From: Kordia jejudonensis
Lineage (GTDB): Bacteria > Bacteroidota > Bacteroidia > Flavobacteriales > Flavobacteriaceae
Assembly (NCBI RefSeq): GCF_001005315.1
Contig: NZ_LBMG01000030.1
Coordinates: 19,127-83,126 of the forward strand
Direction: 5' to 3'
Length of the DNA: 64,000 nucleotides
Of this stretch, positions 51,989 to 62,800 are shown in pieces. The position numbers and the translations under genes were made by a program. The notes under the pieces are model-generated. The model was not told where the DNA came from. It saw only the letters and a program-made list of their open reading frames with translations, and did not search any database. Numbering within the stretch: the first letter of the stretch is position 1; the number at the start of each line of letters is the position of its first letter.

Positions 51989-53605
51989 TTACTTAAAAAT
52001 AAGCGTTTCATCCCAATCCCAATTGGCTCTTAATTCAATTTTCTTCGGATTGTACACAACACGTTCGGGTTGTATATTTTTCAAGTAATTCCCCGTGTCC
52101 CATTTTCCGTTTTTATTGGTGTCCAATATGGCTCTAATGTAAACGTTTTGCGGCTCTATGTTTGGAAAATTATAACTTGGCTGTGCTTCCGTAACGTATT
52201 TTTCAACAAGGATTTCAAGCTTTTCATTTACAATTTGAATAATTAATGGATATTCTTTTGCATTTTGAAGCGTCAATTTAATGTTTGCATAATCCTTTTT
52301 AGCTTTCGTGCTCAGTCCGTAATCTAGTGTGTCATTGACTTCTCCGAAGAAATCTGTAATGGTTTTTGGAAGCATTTTAATTTTGTAACGCTGACTTTCT
52401 TCTTTTTCAAATAAAATTTCCAAACGATTTTCTTCTTTTATAAATTTTGAAGTAAACGCTACCGCAACAGAATCTTTATTTTCAATAGAAATTAAGCTTT
52501 CATCCGTTGCAACAATTGGCGTATTGGCACTAATGCTAAAGTTTTCAGTTAGCGGAAGATTACCTCTATGACTCGGTTTAATTTGCAAAGAATCGCCTTT
52601 AAGTTCCTTCATTTTTACGGTAAATTCTTTTTCAAAATTCTTTTTAGAAACTTTAAAAATCAACGAATCTGTTTTTTGTGGCAAATGCTTAAACCAATAG
52701 CGAAGAGTATCTTTTTCAGGATCTTGCGTGATGCTGTATTGAAAACTATCTGATACTTTCGAGACCAAATCAATCTTCATGTCTTTCGCTTCGCCTTCAT
52801 AACCAAACACAATCATTTCTTTGGAAACCAGCGCTGGACGCGTCGCTCTAAATTCAGGAATTTCTTGAAATAATGTAATTGTGTATGAAGAATCTGTTGG
52901 AATCGTTACTTCTTCTTCAATATAACCAATTTTGTCTGTTTTTGGGTTAAAAAGGTAGTTGTTGGCAACATCTTTCATGGCAACCATTTTGTACTTTCCA
53001 GCACGTAAGTTTGAAAGTTTAAAGTCAGATACACTATCTAAGGTATTTGTAATATATGTTGGAGTTTCTTTGTAAATGGTAGAATCATTATACGTAGAAT
53101 CAATTTCATATAACATCACAGAAACGAAGGTTTCAGGACTATTTTTTAAGGCATCTTTGATAACGCCGCCAACTTCTAAAGAATCAATATAGCTTCCTGT
53201 AGAAAATACATATTTGAAATATTCATATGGATTTTCCTCATTATTATCTACAATACTTTGCCCAAAATTGAATGAATATGTAGTATTTTCTTGAAGCGTA
53301 TCTGTAATTTGAATATCTATATATTTACTCGTGCCACCTTGCGGATATACAATGTAACCGCCTTCTTTAATTGGAGGCGAAATAATCAATTGCTTTCGAA
53401 TGTCTTTTACTTTAATATATTCGTCAAAGTAAATTCGAATCCGTTTTTCGTCAAAATTAGTTGTAAATTCTTCAGGTTGCGATTTTACCATTTTTGGTGG
53501 TTCTGTATCAGGATCTCCACCAGATGGAATGCCTCGTTTTGCACAATTTATCAATGATAAAAAGAGAAGTGTAGCAATACTGAAAAATAATAATCGATGT
53601 TTCAT
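51989..53605 (-). CDS. Ig-like (Big_5) domain lipoprotein
   Basis: A 538-residue lipoprotein (lipobox LINC, Cys about 21; CAKRGIPSGGDPDTEPP). The SbsA-like Ig domain (about 35-130) contains PPKMVKSQPEEFTTNFDEKR and IYFDEYIKVKDIRKQLIISP. More beta domains follow, including a prealbumin-like part with LSNLRAGKYKMVAMKD (about 200) and a C-terminal one with NVYIRAILDTNKNGKWDTG. Such proteins are conserved in Flavobacteria near comF and glyS; the function is unknown, probably outer-membrane or surface structure. Confidence 0.8.
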   Translation of the reverse strand: MKHRLLFFSIATLLFLSLINCAKRGIPSGGDPDTEPPKMVKSQPEEFTTNFDEKRIRIYFDEYIKVKDIRKQLIISPPIKEGGYIVYPQGGTSKYIDIQITDTLQENTTYSFNFGQSIVDNNEENPYEYFKYVFSTGSYIDSLEVGGVIKDALKNSPETFVSVMLYEIDSTYNDSTIYKETPTYITNTLDSVSDFKLSNLRAGKYKMVAMKDVANNYLFNPKTDKIGYIEEEVTIPTDSSYTITLFQEIPEFRATRPALVSKEMIVFGYEGEAKDMKIDLVSKVSDSFQYSITQDPEKDTLRYWFKHLPQKTDSLIFKVSKKNFEKEFTVKMKELKGDSLQIKPSHRGNLPLTENFSISANTPIVATDESLISIENKDSVAVAFTSKFIKEENRLEILFEKEESQRYKIKMLPKTITDFFGEVNDTLDYGLSTKAKKDYANIKLTLQNAKEYPLIIQIVNEKLEILVEKYVTEAQPSYNFPNIEPQNVYIRAILDTNKNGKWDTGNYLKNIQPERVVYNPKKIELRANWDWDETLIFK

Positions 53606-53665
53606 TAATGATAACTAAATAATGTGGTACAAATAAACTAATTATTTTTGGTACATACGAACGTT

Positions 53666-54355
53666 TTAACTTGCTATTGACATTGTTGCAATACTAATTT
53701 TGATATTTGGTATTTTTTTAAGTGCATTGGCACAGGCTTCTAGCGTTGCGCCTGTCGTAATCACATCATCTACCAGAAGAATATGCGCATCGGTTAACAA
53801 TTCGGCATTTTTAATTTCAAAAGAATCTTGTATCGTTGTCCAACGTTCGGCACGATTTTTAAATGCTTGTGTTTTGGTGTTATTTATTTTGATAAGGATT
53901 GTATCTGCATACGTAGCATTTAGCTGTAAAGCGAGTTGTTTGCCAAAAGTTGCCACCTGATTGTAACCGCGTTCTTTCAAACGTTTTTTGTGTAAGGGTA
54001 CAGGAATTACATGTGTAATTGTTTGGTAAGATGGTTCATTTTTTAAATCGTTTCCTAATATATTTCCTAAAATTACACCAACTTCTTGTTGTCCTTTATA
54101 TTTAAGCTGATGTAACAAGTGTTGTACAATACCATTTTTCTTGTAGTGTACCAATGCTGTAGCATTTTCTAGTAAAACACGTCCGTAAAAGCTTTGTAAC
54201 ACAGGATTTTCAGGATGTTTATGATACGAAGTAAAAGGTAAGTTGTGCCTGCAATGTGTACAAATGTGTTGTTCGTGTTGTATCAATTTTGACGCGCAGC
54301 CCAAGCAAGTTGCTGGAAAAAAGGCAGAAACAATATTATTTAATATCTTTACCAA
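53666..54355 (-). CDS. ComF-family phosphoribosyltransferase-like protein
   Basis: A 229-residue protein: N-terminal zinc-ribbon-like CLGC...CTHCRHNLP (about 17-38), then a PRTase fold with VIPVPLHKKRLKERGYNQ (about 116-133) and the PRPP loop ILLVDDVITTGATLEAC (about 190-206). ComF takes part in DNA uptake in competent bacteria and is kept widely for unclear reasons. The only in-frame start at the right place is a TTG at 54355, followed by MVKILNNIVSAFFPATC if read as Met; no ATG serves. Confidence 0.87.
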   Translation of the reverse strand: MVKILNNIVSAFFPATCLGCASKLIQHEQHICTHCRHNLPFTSYHKHPENPVLQSFYGRVLLENATALVHYKKNGIVQHLLHQLKYKGQQEVGVILGNILGNDLKNEPSYQTITHVIPVPLHKKRLKERGYNQVATFGKQLALQLNATYADTILIKINNTKTQAFKNRAERWTTIQDSFEIKNAELLTDAHILLVDDVITTGATLEACANALKKIPNIKISIATMSIAS

Positions 54356-54406
54356 CTTGAAATTTTAATTTAGATCTTTAATTTAGTTTAAAAGTACTAC
54401 TTTTTT

Positions 54407-54778
54407 ATGAGTGGCGTCACAAAAGATACAATTCAGAAAATCCTACTATTAGCGCTAGCCGCGATGACTGTATCAATGGTGTTCATCTCTATTTTCAATT
54501 ACAATGACAACATAGAAAAGAATGATTATTTAGACAATGAAAAAATACTTGTCCGTGAAGAACTCATGGATATCATTAAAAATTATGATCATTTAGGCAA
54601 ATTACAAGTTGTAGATCATTCAATTCTAAAATCTGAGCGCAGAAAAGCGAAAGAGCTGCTTCGTAAAATTGAACAATCTGATTTAGACTATGAAAGCATT
54701 ATAAAATACAGGAAGCAATTACTTACATTGCGAAAAACCAACCGTCAATTGCATCGAAAATTTGACGGAAGCCTGTAA
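54407..54778 (+). CDS. Small membrane-anchored hypothetical protein
   Basis: A 123-residue protein with one N-terminal transmembrane helix (about 11-28, ILLLALAAMTVSMVFISIF) and a charged helical, probably coiled-coil remainder (ERRKAKELLRKIEQSDLDYE, LLTLRKTNRQLHRKFDG). Divergent from comF by 51 bp. I do not recognise a family. Confidence 0.6.
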   Translation: MSGVTKDTIQKILLLALAAMTVSMVFISIFNYNDNIEKNDYLDNEKILVREELMDIIKNYDHLGKLQVVDHSILKSERRKAKELLRKIEQSDLDYESIIKYRKQLLTLRKTNRQLHRKFDGSL

Positions 54779-54946
54779 GGTGCAAAATTTCAATTCATTA
54801 GTTGTACAGTAGTAATTTTCTACACTTCTTTTATTTCAATGAAAAAAACTAAAGTATCGACTAAAAAACACCTTATTTTCTGATTATTTTCTTTACTTCG
54901 CGTAACATTCAAAAATTCATCATCAAAGTACTAAAATCTCCAGCAA

Positions 54947-55501
54947 TTGGATAGCTTAAAATTTTTTAGAGAAGCCATACGCGATATCAAAACTTCGGGA
55001 ACTATTTTCCCAAGTTCACGATTTTTATCTCGAAGAATCGTTAATAATATTGACTTTTCTAAAGTGAACGTCATTGTGGAATTTGGTCCTGGAAATGGAA
55101 TTATTACCAAAGAAATTTTAAAAAGGATTCAACCACAAACAAAACTCATTGCTTTTGAAATTAATGAGAAGTTTGTAGAATCGCTTGGAAAAATTAAACA
55201 TTCGCAACTTTTTTTAGAAAAAGCATCCGCTGAAGATATCACGTCAATTTTAAAAAAACATGGGTATGACAAAGCCGATTGTATCATTTCGAGCTTGCCA
55301 TTAACGAACATTCCAACAGAAATAAGCGATCGTATTTTAGACAATTCTTACGACGCCATGGCAAAAGGAAGCTTGTTTGTTCAGTATCAATACAGTCTTA
55401 CCTACTACAAAAAACTCAAGGAAGTTTTCCGTGATGAAGTGAAGTTATCCTTTGAAGCGTTTAACATTCCGCCTGCTTTTGTGTACATCGCTAAAAAATA
55501 G
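54947..55501 (+). CDS. SAM-dependent methyltransferase (phospholipid/rRNA adenine methyltransferase-like)
   Basis: A 184-residue class I methyltransferase. It opens FFREAIRDIKTSGTIFPSSR, as in the PmtA-type phospholipid N-methyltransferase family. The SAM-binding motif is VIVEFGPGNGIITKEIL (about 45-61), the acidic second strand end LIAFEINEKF, and the motif IV ISSLPLTNIP. It could methylate phosphatidylethanolamine or another amine. An in-frame stop lies five codons before the TTG at 54947 and no ATG is near, so TTG is the start. Confidence 0.72.
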   Translation: MDSLKFFREAIRDIKTSGTIFPSSRFLSRRIVNNIDFSKVNVIVEFGPGNGIITKEILKRIQPQTKLIAFEINEKFVESLGKIKHSQLFLEKASAEDITSILKKHGYDKADCIISSLPLTNIPTEISDRILDNSYDAMAKGSLFVQYQYSLTYYKKLKEVFRDEVKLSFEAFNIPPAFVYIAKK

Positions 55502-55502
55502 C

Positions 55503-55533
55503 TTGTAGCTCATAAACAAACGTTTTATATTTG
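55503..55533 (+). promoter_or_regulatory. Promoter of glyS with almost no leader
   Basis: TTG (55503-55505), 20-nt spacer, TATATTTG (55526-55533). The glyS ATG is at 55538, four bases after the -7 box, so transcription should begin at or within a few bases of the start codon. Confidence 0.6.
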
Positions 55534-55537
55534 CGCC

Positions 55538-57079
55538 ATGGCAAAACAAGACGACCAATTTAAGAAGGTAATATCGCACGCAAAAGAATACGGTTATATA
55601 TTTCAATCAAGTGAAATTTATGACGGGTTAAGCGCGGTATACGATTATGCTCAAAATGGAGCTGAATTAAAGAAAAACATACGCGACTATTGGTGGAAAG
55701 CCATGGTGCAAATGAACGAAAATATCGTTGGAATTGATGCAGCAATCTTAATGCATCCAACCACTTGGAAAGCTTCAGGACACGTAGATGCATTCAATGA
55801 TCCTTTAATTGATAACAAAGATTCTAAAAAAAGATATCGTGCCGATGTTTTAGTGGAAGATTATTGTTTAAAAATTGAAGCTAAGATTGAAAAAGAAGTC
55901 AAAAAAGCAGCCAAACGTTTTGGAGATGCATTCAATAAAGAAGAATTTGTATCTACTAACGGACGTGTTGTCGGATATCAAGAAAAAATAGATACCATTT
56001 TAGCTCGCTTAGGAAAATCGTTAGAAAATGAAGATTTAGCTGATGTAAAAGCTTTGATTGAAGAGTTGGAAATTGCAGATCCTGTTTCGGGTTCAAAAAA
56101 TTGGACAGAAGTGAAGCAATTCAACTTAATGTTTGGTACAAAATTAGGAGCTTCCGCAGATACGGCAATGGATTTATATTTACGTCCAGAAACGGCACAA
56201 GGTATTTTTGTAAATTTCTTGAACGTTCAAAAAACGGGTCGTATGAAAATTCCGTTTGGTATTGCACAAACTGGTAAAGCTTTCCGTAATGAAATTGTAG
56301 CGCGTCAATTTATCTTTAGACAGCGTGAATTTGAACAAATGGAAATGCAATTCTTTGTAAAGCCTGGAACGCAAAAAGAATGGTACGAAGCGTGGAAAGA
56401 AAACCGTATGAAGTGGCACTTATCATTAGGAATGGGCGCAGACAATTACCGTTTTCACGATCATGAAAAATTAGCACATTATGCGGATGCTGCCGCAGAT
56501 ATTGAGTTCAAATTTCCATTCGGATTTAAAGAATTGGAAGGAATTCACTCGCGTACAGATTTTGATCTAAAAGCACACGAAAAGCATTCAGGTAAAAAGT
56601 TACAATACTTTGATCATGAAGCCAAAGAAAGCTACGTTCCATATGTTGTAGAAACCTCTATCGGATTGGACAGAATGTTCTTAGCAATCTTTTCAAACTC
56701 ATTAGTAGACGAAACTTTGGAAGACGGTTCAGAACGTACCGTTTTACGATTGCCAGCCGTTTTGGCGCCAACAAAAGCAGCCGTTTTGCCATTGATTAAA
56801 AGAGATGGCTTGCCAGAAATTGCACGTAAAATCATGGATGATTTAAAGTTTGATTTCAATGTGATTTATGATGAAAAAGATGCTGTTGGACGTCGTTACA
56901 GAAGACAAGATGCTGCTGGAACGCCATTTTGTATTACTGTTGATCATGATACGTTAGAAGATAATATGGTTACCATTCGTCACAGAGACACCATGGAACA
57001 ACAACGTGTAAAAATTGAAGATGTGCGTAGCATAATCATGAAAGAAGTTGACATGCGTGCTTGGTTAATGAAAATGTAA
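55538..57079 (+). CDS. glyS: Glycine--tRNA ligase (class II, eukaryote-like dimer type)
   Basis: A 513-residue cytoplasmic enzyme that charges tRNA-Gly. Class II motifs: motif 1 region around WWKAMVQMNENIVGIDAAI; motif 2 FRNEIVARQFIFRQREFEQ (about 250-268); motif 3 ETSIGLDRMFLAIFSN (about 372-387). The C-terminal anticodon-binding domain follows (LPAVLAPTKAAVLPL). Length and single polypeptide fit the alpha2 type. Read from a short, possibly leaderless mRNA. The symbol is by function; glyQS is another name used for this form. Confidence 0.95.
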   Translation: MAKQDDQFKKVISHAKEYGYIFQSSEIYDGLSAVYDYAQNGAELKKNIRDYWWKAMVQMNENIVGIDAAILMHPTTWKASGHVDAFNDPLIDNKDSKKRYRADVLVEDYCLKIEAKIEKEVKKAAKRFGDAFNKEEFVSTNGRVVGYQEKIDTILARLGKSLENEDLADVKALIEELEIADPVSGSKNWTEVKQFNLMFGTKLGASADTAMDLYLRPETAQGIFVNFLNVQKTGRMKIPFGIAQTGKAFRNEIVARQFIFRQREFEQMEMQFFVKPGTQKEWYEAWKENRMKWHLSLGMGADNYRFHDHEKLAHYADAAADIEFKFPFGFKELEGIHSRTDFDLKAHEKHSGKKLQYFDHEAKESYVPYVVETSIGLDRMFLAIFSNSLVDETLEDGSERTVLRLPAVLAPTKAAVLPLIKRDGLPEIARKIMDDLKFDFNVIYDEKDAVGRRYRRQDAAGTPFCITVDHDTLEDNMVTIRHRDTMEQQRVKIEDVRSIIMKEVDMRAWLMKM

Positions 57080-57103
57080 ATTAGTACAACATTTATAACT
57101 CAA

Positions 57104-57236
57104 AGGGGTTTTCTAAAAAGTAATAGAAACCGTCATTCTGAACTTGATTCAGAATCCCATACTCTTGATTTTCAATGATGATGAGGAACCGAATCAAGTT
57201 CGGTTTGACGAAATTTCAACTTTCTAGAGAACCTCT
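57104..57236. repeat. Structured intergenic repeat, second family, inverse copy
   Basis: AGGGGTTTTCTAAAAAG (57104-57120) and CTTTCTAGAGAACCTCT (57220-57236) pair with three wobble or mismatched positions, followed by a T-run. The interior has CGTCATTCTGAACTTGATTC and a second hairpin, AACCGAATC and its partner. Opposite in order to 40937-41075. It probably ends glyS transcription. The rest of the gap to 57447 is AT-rich with no gene. Confidence 0.6.
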
Positions 57237-57447
57237 TTTTTTGTTGATAATATCGTCTGTTTTGTAATATATAACTATTTAATATTTAGTTTATTAAAAA
57301 TTAAATTCATTTAAAATATCGTTTGTTTTTATCAATAATTGAGTTTAAAAAAGCAAAATGAACCTTCATATTTGTATGCAAACCAACTAGAGATACTTAT
57401 ATTCACTTAGAAATTCTCGTGAACGAAGTATTTATAAACAATCAACC

Positions 57448-59811
57448 ATGCAAGATTATTCAGAAACGATACGGCAACTTACACGAAAGTTAGACGTATT
57501 ATCGCAAAAACAGCAGCAATTTTCTAGAGAAATCAATGATTTGCGTTTTCAAATTGAAAGTTTAAAAGCTGCACAAGAACGAGAAATTTCAGAAACGAAA
57601 GAAGTAGTTGCAGCAAAACAACCTGAAAAAGTAGTTGAAGAAGTACTAATTGAAGCTCCAAAAAAAGAAATTAAAGAGACTATTTCTACTCCAAAAGTAG
57701 TTTCGGAAACGAAAATTCCAACACCAACACCTTCGTTTACTAATGAAAAATCGAATCTTGAAAAATTCATTGGCGAAAACGTATTAAACAAAATAGGAAT
57801 TATCATTACCATTATTGGTGTGGCAATTGGCGTAAAATATTCTATTGAGCACGAACTCATTACACCTACAACACGAATTATTTTAGGATATTTAAGTGGA
57901 ATAGGATTGTTAGGTTTCGGAATTAAGCTAAAAAAGAAATACGAAAATTACAGTGCCGTTTTAGTTAGTGGTGCTATCGCAATTTTATACTTTATAACCT
58001 ATGCAGCGTTTAGTTTTTACGGTTTAATCTCGCAATCGTTGGCATTCTTTATCATGGTTTTGCTTACGGTTTACGGTGTGTACACGGCAATATTGTACAA
58101 TCGACAAGTAATTGCGCATATTGGTTTAGTAGGCGCGTATGCTGTTCCGTTTTTAGTCAGTACAGACTCAGGAAATGTCTTCGTTTTATTTACTTATATA
58201 ACGATTATCAACATCGGAATTCTAATCATTTCATTTCAAAAATATTGGAAAGGTTTACTTGGTTCTGCATTCGGAATTACATGGCTTATTTATTTAAGTT
58301 GGTTTGTTTCAGAATACGTAACAGCTGATCATTTTAGTATTGCATTGAGCTTTCTATTTGTATTCTTTGCGATATTCTACACGACAATTTTGGCGTACAA
58401 ACTCATCAAAAAGGAAGTGTACAGCGGATTGGATATTGTACTTTTACTAGTCAACACATTTTTAGCATACATCATTGGTTATTTCTTATTGCTTCGACAT
58501 CCTGTGGGAGAAAAATTTCTAGGAATTTTCACCTTAGGAAACGCATTCATACACTTGCTTGTAAGCTACATTTTATTCACTAGAAAAGATGCAGATAAAA
58601 ACTTACTATATCTCGTTTTTGGATTGTTCATTACGTTTGTAACCATTGCAATTCCTGTAGAACTCGATGGAAGTTGGGTTACGATATTATGGGCGTTAGA
58701 AGCATTTATATTATTTTATATTGGACGTACAAAAGGCATCAAAATTTATGAAAAACTATCCTATCCACTAGTATTACTAGCTTTTCTAAGTCTCGGACAC
58801 GATTGGTTTACTTTGTATCCAAATCATTATGATTATAAAAGTATTGCGAATATAACACCAATTTTTAATTTAAATTTCTTAGGTTCTTTGGTGTTTATGC
58901 TTTCGCTTGGCGCAATAACATATTTGTTCCATAAAAAAGAGTATACAACACCTTTACAATTATCACGAACTATAGAAGAGTTTTTATCGATTGCCATCAT
59001 TGGAATTTTCTTATGTTCAGTATATTATTCATTCCGAATTGAAATTGCTAGCTATTGGAATCAATTATATATCAATTCAGAAACGGGAAATAATTTTGAA
59101 AAACTTAGCAATTCAAACTATAATTTATTAGAATTCAAAAGTGTTTGGATCATTAATTATTCGCTATTTTTCTTTGCTTTACTTTCGTTTATAAATATCA
59201 AAAAAATTAAAAATGAAACATTTGGCTACGTTAATTTAGGCTTCAATGTGTTTGCCATTTTTATATTTCTCACGCAAGGATTATTCGCGCTAAGCGAACT
59301 CAGAGATGCATACATTCAACAAGATGCAGGAATTAGTGTGTATGCACTTGTCATACGATATATTTCCTATGTATTTGTAATTGCACTTTTACTAGTTACC
59401 AAAATATATATTCGTCAAGAGTTTATCAAAAGAAGATTGCAAATTGTTTTTTATGGAATATTTCATGTAACTATTTTGGCAATTTTGAGTAGTGAATTGA
59501 TTCATTGGTTAGACATTGCTTCTAATGCTGCTTCGGATAAATTAGGATTGAGCATTTTATGGGGAACATATGCGTTATTTGTAATTGTACTAGGAATTTG
59601 GAAAAGGAACAAATACTTGCGAATTGGCGCTATTGCACTCTTTGGCATCACACTTGTAAAGCTATTTTTATATGACATTGCACATTTGACAACCATTGCA
59701 AAAACAATCGTATTTGTGTCGTTAGGTGTATTATTATTAATCATTTCATTCTTGTATAATAAGTACAAAAACAAAATATTTGATGAAATTTCCGATGAAA
59801 AATTAACCTAA
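57448..59811 (+). CDS. DUF2339 polytopic membrane protein
   Basis: A 787-residue inner-membrane protein. An N-terminal coiled coil (about 5-50, LTRKLDVLSQKQQQFSREIN) and a Lys/Glu/Pro linker precede FIGENVLNKIGIIITIIGVA (about 107-126), the first of about 22 hydrophobic helices, as in the DUF2339 family. No catalytic motif is known for it. Genes of this family are widespread in Bacteroidota; the function is unknown. Confidence 0.85.
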   Translation: MQDYSETIRQLTRKLDVLSQKQQQFSREINDLRFQIESLKAAQEREISETKEVVAAKQPEKVVEEVLIEAPKKEIKETISTPKVVSETKIPTPTPSFTNEKSNLEKFIGENVLNKIGIIITIIGVAIGVKYSIEHELITPTTRIILGYLSGIGLLGFGIKLKKKYENYSAVLVSGAIAILYFITYAAFSFYGLISQSLAFFIMVLLTVYGVYTAILYNRQVIAHIGLVGAYAVPFLVSTDSGNVFVLFTYITIINIGILIISFQKYWKGLLGSAFGITWLIYLSWFVSEYVTADHFSIALSFLFVFFAIFYTTILAYKLIKKEVYSGLDIVLLLVNTFLAYIIGYFLLLRHPVGEKFLGIFTLGNAFIHLLVSYILFTRKDADKNLLYLVFGLFITFVTIAIPVELDGSWVTILWALEAFILFYIGRTKGIKIYEKLSYPLVLLAFLSLGHDWFTLYPNHYDYKSIANITPIFNLNFLGSLVFMLSLGAITYLFHKKEYTTPLQLSRTIEEFLSIAIIGIFLCSVYYSFRIEIASYWNQLYINSETGNNFEKLSNSNYNLLEFKSVWIINYSLFFFALLSFINIKKIKNETFGYVNLGFNVFAIFIFLTQGLFALSELRDAYIQQDAGISVYALVIRYISYVFVIALLLVTKIYIRQEFIKRRLQIVFYGIFHVTILAILSSELIHWLDIASNAASDKLGLSILWGTYALFVIVLGIWKRNKYLRIGAIALFGITLVKLFLYDIAHLTTIAKTIVFVSLGVLLLIISFLYNKYKNKIFDEISDEKLT

Positions 59812-59843
59812 ATATACGTGTGTTTTTTATCGAGCAATGCTAA

Positions 59844-62800
59844 TTAAAAGTACGCACGCAATTGTACATTTCCAGTATGAATGGTACGTGAAGTTTCACT
59901 TTTTCGTCCAAAGTAAGAAAGATTTAAATCGAGGAATTTGGTCAATTTTTTTTGAACGATCAAATTCCACGTAAAGTTGGTACCAGGTTGCAAACCTTCT
60001 AACATTTGATAGCCAACAGGTGAAAAGGCATTTCCAGTAAAATTGTTTTGAAAATAGCTAAATTCTCCATTCAATGCTACTTTTTGTTGATTGCTATATG
60101 CAAATGAAATTCCTGCTTTTTGCTGTGTCAATGATTCCAAATCGCCAATTAGATTTTCTTTTTGTTCATACTTATAAAAAACACTGAATCGGCTATTTCG
60201 ATTAAAAATATAGGAAAGTGTTGGCGTTACTTTAAAAAGATTAATATCGAAGTTTTTATTCAAGAAATTTTCTGAAATACTTTCGGTTTTTCCAGTACTT
60301 GTAATCAAATCGGTAAGCCAAAATTTGCCAATTTTATGTGTAAACTGAAGTTGATGCGATGTATTGATATTTTCCTGCGAACCAATAGACAATAAGTTCT
60401 TGGATTTGGCATTTAAATACGTATACGAAGTTGTATATCGTTGCTTTCCACGATTGTAAAAAAGAGCATTTCGTAAACTTTGATTCAAGCCTAAAACATT
60501 TTCACTTTCATCGCCATCAAACGGATTCAAATTAAAACTTTCATTCGCGCGTCGGATCTTTCGATCTATTAAAAATGAAGATTGATTGTAAAAATGCGAT
60601 AAAAACTTTTGAACTCCTTTTTTATTACTCCATTGCGAAGGATTTAAGGTTAATACTTGACTAAATTTATTTTGATGCGTTTTGATGAAAATCTGATTTG
60701 GAAGTAATACACGAACGTAAATTGCTTCATCGGGAAACTGTGCCAATTCGAATTCGTCTAATTCCTGAATGTCATTATCGTTATAATCATTCCAAGTATA
60801 TACACCTTGTCCTTGATCAACTTGTACATATGTAAATTCCTGTTGTGGTAAGGCGCCAGAGTTGGTTTCGTAAACCGTATTTAAGGAAACAAGTTGGTTA
60901 AATAAACGTTGTTGATACACCAAACGTGAATTTAAAGATTGTTCGTCTTCAATTGTTTCATCTTCTTGATTTAGCGTTCTGTAATTGACAAAAAGTGAAA
61001 GTTGCGTGTTTTTATTCTGAATTAAGCGTGACTTTAAAAAGTACGTATTAGAGGAATTTACACGTTGCAAATTGTCATTTCGCAAACTATCATTCACACG
61101 ATATGTATAGCCAATTTCTGCATGAATTTTTAAACTATCGCCTACACCAGCAAAAGCTGTATACGCTTTAAATCGTTGACTCAATGGTGTAAAATTTTGC
61201 GTTGCAATTTCCTGTTGCTCATTGCTTTCTAAGCTCAATTGTGCGCCAGCCCAACTTTTCGTAAAACTATAAGTAGTACGTGCAAACAAACGTAAAAAGT
61301 CAGACGTTGTAGTTACGGTTTCGTTGGTTAAATAACTTCCGCTGGTTTGTAGTTTTAGTTTCCCAAACGTTAAATCGGAAAGAAGTACATGCCGATTTCC
61401 TGTTGCATTATTAGCAAAATCTAAATACTCAAAACTGTACCGCGCTGTTCCGTTTTTCTCGTTAGAAAAATCCAATCCAGTTGCCAAGAACTGCTGATTT
61501 CCTGCATTGAACGTATTTTCTAAATTCCAATCGCGATTAAATTCAATAGAATACAAACGCTCAATAGTTTGAAATTTCTCATCAATGTAATTAAAATTGG
61601 CAAAACTGCGAATCTTCCAATCTTTATCTAGCAATTGTTGTTGTACGTTCAATTGTGTAGCCAATCCTTGATTGTCATCATCATCAATGGAAGAAAATAA
61701 ATTTTGATCATTATTACTAAAACCAACTTCAAACTGTACATCTGTTTTTTTACTTGGCGTGTACGCACCTTTTACAACAGCAACTTGGGTTTTCGTTGGC
61801 GACACGAGTTGAACAATTGGCTCATAATTTCCTTGTAAAACACCTGCAATTGGTGCTACATATTCGTAAATTCTACCGTTAGAAGCCGCATTTGCCAAGA
61901 TATAATTTCCTTGATTATCGCCAACCAATGAAAACCGAACATCAAACAACGTATCATCAGGATTGTTAGAAAATACAAAGGTTTCCACGCCGCCGACAAG
62001 TTCTTTTTTATATAAAATTCGATTCTCTGAAAATGCTTGTTCTACCGCAGAAGGCGCCGTCATTAAATCTCTGTCGTCTCCAGCATCACGTAAAATAGCA
62101 ACTTGTTCTTCGGATAAGTTCTGCTGAATTGGCTGATTTTTAGAATCATTTTCAGAATAAATATACCCAGCAATGTTCAACTTTTCAGATTCATACTTGG
62201 CGCCACCATAAGCGACAAAACGTGTATAATTGTTATCGGTAAACTGATATTCTACGCTAATTCGCATTTCGGAAGTAATCGGATATCTTGAGGTAAACGT
62301 AATTTCTCCCGCGTTGTAATCAATAATATAATCGTTGTTTTCACCACGTTCTACAGGCAATCCGTTTACATACACGGTTTCACTTCCTGAAACAATCAAG
62401 ATAAATAATTCTTCGTTTGGTCCTGTTAATTTGTACGGTCCTTGGTTTCCTTCTTGTCCTTGAAATCTACTTTGTGTGTAGCGTCCACGAACCAATGCTC
62501 CTGAACCAAAAATACTTGTTTTACTATTTTCATGCGGCAAATTGACCACGACGCCAACACCTTGCACTTTTTTTTGAAAACGCATAAAACTTGTTTCTGT
62601 ATTTTCCAGATTCACATCTCCTGCACGCACTTTCCAGTTTTTACTTTCCAGTTCTATAAAAACCTGATCAAACTCATCCAAACGTTGCGAATACCCACTT
62701 TCTTGAATGGGAATATTTGCATCTTGAATAGAAGCGCGCAAGGTAACATTTTGAGATATTTTCCCAGAAATTTGCAAATCGAGTTCCGAATTTAATACGG

